From Saprospiraceae bacterium (GTDB lineage: Bacteria; Bacteroidota; Bacteroidia; Chitinophagales; Saprospiraceae), in contig JAGQWW010000043.1 in the NCBI GenBank assembly GCA_020436955.1, positions 1 through 12,351 on the forward strand: a DNA stretch of 12,351 nt, written 5' to 3'. The notes under the pieces were generated by a model that was given only the letters and a program-made list of their open reading frames with translations, was not told the DNA's origin and made no database searches. Both the position numbers and the translations under genes were made by a program. This document shows, piece by piece, positions 8,606 to 12,351 of the stretch (within the stretch, counting starts at the first letter, position 1; each line of letters begins with the position of its first letter).

Positions 8606-8701
8606 ATGTTAACTTTTGGCCTAATTATCATGTTGTTAGCCATCCTCATCAGCGCTTTCAACAGTCGGAGAATCGATCACAGCGACTTCTATGAAGAATA
8701 A
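8606..8701 (+). CDS. Candidate 31-residue single-span membrane peptide
   Basis: ATG at 8606 opens a 31-codon frame ending in TAA. Residues 2-18 (LTFGLIIMLLAILISAF) form one uninterrupted transmembrane-like helix, followed by a polar tail with two arginines next to the membrane and an acidic end (SDFYEE). By the positive-inside rule the tail would face the cytoplasm. The ATG is preceded by an A-rich, C-containing leader (AACCAACACAGT), which is normal for Bacteroidota start sites that lack Shine-Dalgarno sequences. I do not recognise a family. The organised layout (clean TM helix, then charged tail, then stop) argues for a real small protein, but an ORF this short can arise by chance. The heptamer repeat tract begins 22 bp after its stop. 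Confidence 0.45.
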   Translation: MLTFGLIIMLLAILISAFNSRRIDHSDFYEE

Positions 8702-8723
8702 TTGCTCGGGCGATTATATTTTC

Positions 8724-9006
8724 GGCTTTTAGCTATTGGCTATTAGCCATTGGTATTTTTATGCTCAAATTTCTAGTCTTTGGGCTGTTGGTTATTCGTT
8801 ATTCGCCCTTCGCTATTCGTAAGTTGTAAACCGTAAATCGTACATTCCTTCATCCTTCATCTTCCATCTTCAATCTTAACGGTTTTTGGCCTTTAGTCTT
8901 TGGTGGCAATTAGCTATTCGTCCTTCGCTGTTCGTAAACCGTAAATTCCCCCATCCTTCATCTTCCATCCTCCATCTCCAATCCCCAATCCCCAATCTTC
9001 CTCCGG
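8724..9006. repeat. Drifting heptanucleotide repeat tract
   Basis: About 40 consecutive 7-bp units can be laid end to end from 8724. The repeated word changes along the tract. It begins as GGCTATT/AGCTATT (8731-8751), becomes ATTCGTT/ATTCGCC/CTTCGCT (8794-8821), then AACCGTA/AATCGTA (8829-8842), then TCATCCT/TCATCTT/CCATCTT (8850-8877). After a less regular spacer the ATTCG, GTAAACC and CTTCCAT words recur, ending in perfect CCCCAAT units (about 8983-8996). Units differ by one or two bases from their neighbours. No coding pattern is plausible, since the reading frames simply mirror the 7-bp period. Heptameric short tandem repeats are well known in cyanobacteria and occur in some Bacteroidota intergenic regions. 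Confidence 0.75.
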
Positions 9007-9032
9007 AACTTTTCCCTTTCCCAATTTGTTTA

Positions 9033-9040
9033 TACATTTG
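9033..9040 (+). promoter_or_regulatory. Candidate -7 element for ssrA
   Basis: TACATTTG fits TAnnTTTG exactly. It sits in the non-repetitive island (about 9007-9054) between the two repeat tracts, 79 bp before the mature tmRNA 5' end. Transcription would start near 9047 and yield a leader removed during tmRNA processing. The -33 region is only T-rich (around 9010-9014), with no clean TTTG. Confidence 0.4.
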
Positions 9041-9054
9041 ACGCTTTTTAAATT

Positions 9055-9117
9055 GGTATACGGTGTACAGTGTCCGCATTACGCAAAACGCGCCACGCAC
9101 CACACACCACGCTTCAA
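9055..9117. repeat. Second heptamer tract inside the putative tmRNA leader
   Basis: Nine 7-bp units follow one another: GGTATAC, GGTGTAC, AGTGTCC, GCATTAC, GCAAAAC, GCGCCAC, GCACCAC, ACACCAC, GCTTCAA. The word drifts from GGTRTAC to GCACCAC. The last unit ends two bases before the tmRNA acceptor stem at 9119. It is separated from the first tract by about 48 bp of ordinary sequence and is out of phase with it. Confidence 0.65.
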
Positions 9118-9118
9118 T

Positions 9119-9496
9119 GGGGGCGTACTGGTATCGACAGGAAAGTGAACTGATTAGTAAGCATGCCGGAGTATGATAGTTTATCTCCGTTAAAAACTGG
9201 CTATTAAACACAATTTTACATGGCAACTATAATTATGCCATGGCTGCCTAATCTTAGAGATTAGATAGCCTTTGTGCCCCACGGTTGATTCTCGCTACAC
9301 ATCGTGCCGCACATCATCAACCCTGCGAGAGTAGGTTGGCTGTTTTCTCTGCCAGTTGACCGAAATTTAAGGAGATACGGTTGAGCCAGGTTGGTACCGG
9401 CACCTTCCCTCAACCCGACAATTAAAGCAGGTACTAAGCATGTAGAAAGCTCTTTGGTGCTTTCTCTGGACCCGAGTTCGACTCTCGGCGCCTCCA
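9119..9496 (+). ncRNA. ssrA: tmRNA (transfer-messenger RNA)
   Basis: tmRNA rescues ribosomes stalled on broken mRNAs: it enters as alanyl-tRNA with SmpB, then serves as template for a degradation tag. The 5' GGGGGCG (9119-9125) pairs with 3' CGCCTCC (9489-9495) to form the acceptor stem, with discriminator A at 9496. The next bases are CAA, so CCA is not encoded and must be added. The T-arm is CCGAG-TTCGACT-CTCGG directly before the acceptor strand. The 5' GTACTGGTATCGACAGG and 3' ACTAAGCATGTAGAAAGC blocks are typical tmRNA sequences. The tag frame lies at 9222-9251. The single-piece, roughly 378-nt layout is normal, with no sign of permutation. A strong terminator follows immediately. Confidence 0.96.
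9222..9251 (+). other. ssrA: tmRNA tag reading frame, tag GNYNYAMAA
   Basis: Starting from resume codon GGC (9222-9224), the frame reads G-N-Y-N-Y-A-M-A-A, then TAA (9249-9251). The nine-residue length, initial glycine and YAMAA end match other Bacteroidota tags (for example those ending YALAA or YAMAA), and the C-terminal AA is the ClpXP-type degron. Two tyrosines and two asparagines replace the acidic residues common at tag positions 2-3. Confidence 0.85.
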
Positions 9497-9500
9497 CAAC

Positions 9501-9533
9501 AAAAAAGCCTTCCGCTTGCGGAGGGCTTTTTTT
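9501..9533 (+). terminator. Intrinsic terminator of ssrA
   Basis: AGCCTTCCGC and GCGGAGGGCT form a strong, nearly perfect stem (one G-T pair) around a tiny loop, flanked by an A-run before and a run of seven T after. It starts 4 bp after the tmRNA end. The A-run makes it potentially bidirectional. Confidence 0.9.
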
Positions 9534-9927
9534 AATTCACTTTTAATGATGCTTTAAAAAGCTTGTTTTTTAAACTAAAAAATGTATTTCATTTGTCAAA
9601 AACTATAGAATTCCTTTTTTAATCTCCTACCTAATGGTTTGATCTTTGTACCCATCAGAACAGAAACTAAATACTCTTTTTAATAGGATCCCTTCCTTAT
9701 TGTACCATTTCCTTCCTTGTTGTTCACATTCTATCCTTGTTGTTAGCTACGTAGTTTTTTCCGATTGGATCGAATTTGCTTCTGCATGATGTCATGATGC
9801 GGCTAGCTCGTGGTATAGATTTTCTTACCGGTCCACTAATTTCTAAAAAATAGAATTCCTGCCAGTTTCATAGAATCCTTGTATCCATTTCTAAAAACTT
9901 CAGATGCAGATCTGATAAACTCATTGT
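9534..9927. other. Non-coding stretch between ssrA and the deiodinase-like gene
   Basis: AT-rich, with no ORF longer than about 20 codons on either strand that looks coding. It contains three 20-bp units (9691-9750) and, further on, two 20-bp-spaced copies of ATAGAATYCYTG (9850 and 9870). ATAGAATTCCT also occurs near 9605, and ATTTCTAAAAA is repeated at 9839 and 9887. CTACGTAG (9748-9755) and CAGATCTG (9907-9914) are perfect palindromes. No second copy of the ssrA 3' end was found, so there is no trace of an integrated element at this common integration site. Confidence 0.5.
9691..9750. repeat. Three 20-bp tandem units, core CCTTRTTGT
   Basis: Units start at exactly 9691, 9711 and 9731. Units 1 and 2 agree at 15 of 20 positions, units 2 and 3 at 13 of 20; all share CCTTRTTGT in the middle. 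The two-turn-like spacing would put the cores on nearly the same face of the helix, so a protein-binding array is possible. Decayed tandem duplication is equally likely. Confidence 0.45.
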
Positions 9928-10656
9928 ATGAAATCAATACAGGTTCTAATCTACTTATGCCTTATCTCAGGATTTTTTGCATGTGAAACAACCCAAAAAA
10001 ATGAAAATTCGGACGATAATGTGGGCGGCCAGGCTGTGGTAATGAATGAAGATATTAAAGTCCAAAAGTCTGTTGCCATGGAGGATGCTAACTTCCTGGC
10101 CACCTGGGACGCAATTATCCCCAAACCGGGAAGCAAAGCCCCAGACTTTACTCTATTCTCAAAAGAGGGGCAGGTTTTTAATTTGTATGAAGAATTAAAA
10201 GGAGGGAAGCCTGTACTTTTAGTGAATGGTAGTTATACCTGCGATCTGGCGCAAAGCTCTCTGCAAAACTTAAATCAATTGTTCTCAAAGTATAGTGACA
10301 AGATTAATTTTAATCTCATTTATACCGTTGAGGCACATCCTTTTGATGCAGTAAGCCCATATTCGATGGACAATAAAATTTGGGTAAAAGAGCAGAATCA
10401 ATTAAATAATATTGAATCTAAAAAACCTGTAAAGTACAGTGATCGTGTTAAAAATGCATTCCTTTGGGATGAGAAGTTCAATATTCTTCCGCGCATTTTA
10501 ATTGACAGCCCGGAAAACACCTTTTGGACCACCTATGGGCAATCTCCAAACATGGTCTTGTTGATAAAGCCCAATGGAGAAGTGTATTATAGACAAATGG
10601 TTTTTAGTGGTGAACTACTCGAACTCAAATTAATCGAATTCCTGGGTTTGGGGTAA
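9928..10656 (+). CDS. Deiodinase-like thioredoxin-fold lipoprotein
   Basis: A 242-residue protein with a signal peptide ending at a lipobox cysteine (GFFAC, Cys19), a low-complexity linker, then a redoxin domain from about residue 65 (PGSKAPDFTLFSKEGQVFNL). The catalytic region reads VNGSYTCDLAQ, with Cys105 where iodothyronine deiodinases have selenocysteine. It is followed by NFNLIYTVEAHPFDA (E135-A136-H137), which matches the deiodinase EAH signature rather than a normal peroxiredoxin. The C-terminus (PNMVLLIKPNGEVYYRQ) completes a thioredoxin fold. Only one cysteine lies in the active site, so a peroxiredoxin- or reductase-like redox role at the membrane is more likely than hormone deiodination; the substrate is unknown. 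It stands alone, convergent with the peptidase gene. The ATG at 9928 starts the basic N-region. Confidence 0.8.
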   Translation: MKSIQVLIYLCLISGFFACETTQKNENSDDNVGGQAVVMNEDIKVQKSVAMEDANFLATWDAIIPKPGSKAPDFTLFSKEGQVFNLYEELKGGKPVLLVNGSYTCDLAQSSLQNLNQLFSKYSDKINFNLIYTVEAHPFDAVSPYSMDNKIWVKEQNQLNNIESKKPVKYSDRVKNAFLWDEKFNILPRILIDSPENTFWTTYGQSPNMVLLIKPNGEVYYRQMVFSGELLELKLIEFLGLG

Positions 10657-10681
10657 GCTGTAACCCAATTCCACCTAATAT

Positions 10682-10711
10682 AAAAAAACCGGATCCCGCT
10701 TGGAGATCCGG
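10682..10711 (-). terminator. Intrinsic terminator for the M61 peptidase gene
   Basis: On the minus strand CCGGATC-(T)CC-AAGC-GG-GATCCGG forms a 9-bp stem with one bulged T and a 4-nt loop, followed by seven T (complement of 10682-10688). Orientation points to minus-strand transcripts. It would leave a 3' untranslated region of about 180 nt after the peptidase stop. On the plus strand the hairpin lacks a U-run, so it is a weaker stop for the deiodinase-like gene, which ends 33 bp before it. Confidence 0.75.
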
Positions 10712-10891
10712 CTTAAGGTTCTTACACCTTTCAAACATTAGGTTAAAATAAGCTTATGCAAATGTATTACTATGAAAGGGGAATAGCAACCGTAAATATT
10801 TTGTTTTTCTGCGTTATCTTTCTAACTGATTGTATGTTAGCGGTTTAATTTAAGTGTTAAAGTTTATTATTTGGGTGGTAATTGGCTTCAT

Positions 10892-12351
10892 TTAACCATT
10901 TTGTCCAAACCACTTTTCTCTTAAACTTACTATTCCTTTATCAGCTCCCTGCTCTATACTGATACGCGGTGGATGCAAACGCTTGGCCTTCTTCGTTTTG
11001 GCACTTAGCGTCACTATTGCAGGTTCACCGGCTGCATTGTCCCTTTCAACTTCTACGGTAAATTGACCGCCTTCTTTTAATTCTGACATTACACCATCAA
11101 AAAATGCCCGGATGCCACTGGTAGGGATTTTTTTGCCCATCACACTGATAAATTCATCTCCAACACGGTAGTCCATTTCACGACCCATTTCATTCAAACC
11201 ATAAGTATTGGTTACTACCAATCTGTGTGATACCGTATCAAAAGTTAGCTGCACATCTCCCAGTGAAAATACCATGGTGTCTCGAGGCGCCTGATATGCT
11301 ATGCCCATCTTTTTAAAATAATCGCCATAGGGTAGTGGGACGCCTTTTTTTACATAAGTATTCAAATAATCGCCGACCCGGGCATTGGTCATAGCTTCTA
11401 TTTCTTTAAAAAGCTGCTTGTCTTTAAAAGGCTGGTTCTTTCCAAACTTATTTCCCAAATCTTCCATCAGTTGGACCAGCGAATATTTCCCATTGGTACT
11501 TTCCATGAGTTCAATATCCAGACACATGGCCAATAAGGCTCCTTTTTCATAGACATTGCCGTATTCGTGTTCGTATTTGTGCAGCACCTTTTGACTCATT
11601 TTGGTGAAGGAAAGGTCATCTTGAAAATTCCTTTTTGAATTCACAATCTTACTTCCCATCCTCGAAAGAAATTCCTCTGGCGTTATCATGCCGGATTGCA
11701 CCTGGTTGTGATGACTAAAGTATTCGGTAATACCTTCATACATCCATAGATGTCTTGACATGTCAGGTTCTGCAAAATCGAAGTAGTGGATCTCTTCAGA
11801 ATGTACGGACAATGGGGTGATTACATGGAAAAACTCATGGGAAGATATGTCCAATAAAAATGGGCGAATGCGTTCCTCGTCCATTTCCGGCAGACAATAC
11901 ACCGAAGAGTAATTGTGCTCAAGGGCGCCTGTTCCAATTGGCAGCTGCTCACCCATAAAATACATCAAAAATGCATATCGCTCTACAGGCAGATTGCCAT
12001 TGAGATAATCTCTTTGGGATTGTAACAATCGCTTAAAATGTGGTCTTAAACTTTCAGTTTGAATCAGCCCATTGGGCGAATAGACAGCAACCAATACTTC
12101 GGTATCATCCATTTTAATGACCGCCGTATCAGGCTTGCAATACATAACCGGCATGTCTACCAACTGATGATAATTTTCTGCTTTAAACCAATCTTTACCT
12201 CCTTTGCTCGTGACATTGGTATAAGCAGATTGGTGCGCCATTTCTGTAGGTTTCTTTACTTCTACCTCAAAAGGTAAAAACTCCATTCCTTCCAAATAGC
12301 CATAAACTCCATGGCCATTCAATAAGAAATTTTTTCCGGCTTCAAAGTTAG
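10892..12351 (-). CDS. M61-family metallopeptidase with PDZ domain, N-terminus outside the window
   Basis: The frame is open to the right edge; 485 residues are visible, and the family usually has about 600, so roughly the first 100 are missing. The apparent TTG near 12322 is internal, because in-frame sequence (AGKNFLLNGHGVYGYLEGME) continues upstream and looks like the M61 N-terminal domain. The zinc site is HEFFH (11825-11839), with the glutamate of WMYEGITEYFSHH (about 11720-11745) as likely third ligand, as in glycyl-aminopeptidase-type M61 enzymes. A PDZ-like domain lies near the C-terminus (about 11000-11200; YRVGDEFISVMGKKI). The protein probably cleaves peptides in the periplasm or on the surface, but its signal sequence is not visible. 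Substrate unknown. It converges on the deiodinase-like gene. Confidence 0.9.
   Translation of the reverse strand, partial: NFEAGKNFLLNGHGVYGYLEGMEFLPFEVEVKKPTEMAHQSAYTNVTSKGGKDWFKAENYHQLVDMPVMYCKPDTAVIKMDDTEVLVAVYSPNGLIQTESLRPHFKRLLQSQRDYLNGNLPVERYAFLMYFMGEQLPIGTGALEHNYSSVYCLPEMDEERIRPFLLDISSHEFFHVITPLSVHSEEIHYFDFAEPDMSRHLWMYEGITEYFSHHNQVQSGMITPEEFLSRMGSKIVNSKRNFQDDLSFTKMSQKVLHKYEHEYGNVYEKGALLAMCLDIELMESTNGKYSLVQLMEDLGNKFGKNQPFKDKQLFKEIEAMTNARVGDYLNTYVKKGVPLPYGDYFKKMGIAYQAPRDTMVFSLGDVQLTFDTVSHRLVVTNTYGLNEMGREMDYRVGDEFISVMGKKIPTSGIRAFFDGVMSELKEGGQFTVEVERDNAAGEPAIVTLSAKTKKAKRLHPPRISIEQGADKGIVSLREKWFGQNG

Noticed and set aside
8724..9117. Possible CRISPR array
   Set aside because: Units are 7 bp, contiguous and drifting, with no spacers and no cas genes nearby.
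8876..9226. 116-codon minus-strand ORF with GDWRWRMEDEGW-like sequence
   Set aside because: Its apparent peptide repeats are just the translation of the heptamer DNA repeats, and it overlaps the tmRNA 5' end.
9261..9497. 78-codon minus-strand ORF beginning MEAPRVELGSRE
   Set aside because: It is the antisense of the tmRNA 3' half; its start is the reverse complement of the T-arm and acceptor, a well-known spurious ORF.
9490..9927. Possible integrated element or att duplication at the ssrA 3' end
   Set aside because: No second copy of the ssrA terminal sequence, no integrase gene and no shift in gene content were seen within the window.
10756..10848. 30-codon plus-strand ORF with a hydrophobic C-terminal half
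   Set aside because: It starts with an aromatic polar stretch, lacks promoter or conserved layout, and lies in the 3' untranslated region of the convergent peptidase gene; chance is more likely.

Overview
The window looks like chromosomal DNA of a Bacteroidota bacterium. The clues are AT-leaning sequence, genes without clear Shine-Dalgarno sites, candidate promoter elements of the TAnnTTTG type, Bacteroidota-style lipoproteins and YceI proteins, and a tmRNA whose tag (GNYNYAMAA) has the short G-start, YA(L/M)AA-end form typical of that phylum. I cannot name a genus; the drifting 7-bp intergenic repeats remind me of Saprospiria-type genomes, but that is an impression only.

Layout, left to right. 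The 3' end of an unknown gene (possibly an outer-membrane beta-barrel) is followed by a GC-rich hairpin and an exported YceI-like protein. Next come the ribosome-associated GTPase HflX and a two- or three-gene plus-strand run: an orphan peptide/nickel-type (family 5) substrate-binding lipoprotein, the molybdopterin molybdotransferase MoeA (9 bp later), and a 1065-residue AddA/UvrD-like helicase (28 bp later) whose C-terminal nuclease domain appears eroded. From 8436 to 9118 the DNA is mostly non-coding. It holds a candidate 31-residue membrane peptide, then a remarkable tract of heptanucleotide repeats that drifts through several different 7-bp words and runs up to the mature 5' end of ssrA (tmRNA, 9119-9496). 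A strong terminator follows ssrA. A second non-coding stretch (9534-9927) carries short 20-bp-period repeats.

The right part holds a lipoprotein with a deiodinase-like thioredoxin fold (plus strand), convergent with an M61-family metallopeptidase carrying a PDZ domain (minus strand) that runs off the right edge. A minus-strand terminator lies between them.

Most genes are housekeeping or envelope functions and do not form one evident system. The candidates for something undescribed are the heptamer-drift repeat tract fused to the tmRNA leader, the tiny membrane ORF beside it, and the deiodinase-like lipoprotein with a cysteine at the selenocysteine position. I see no phage, transposon, CRISPR or toxin-antitoxin signature.
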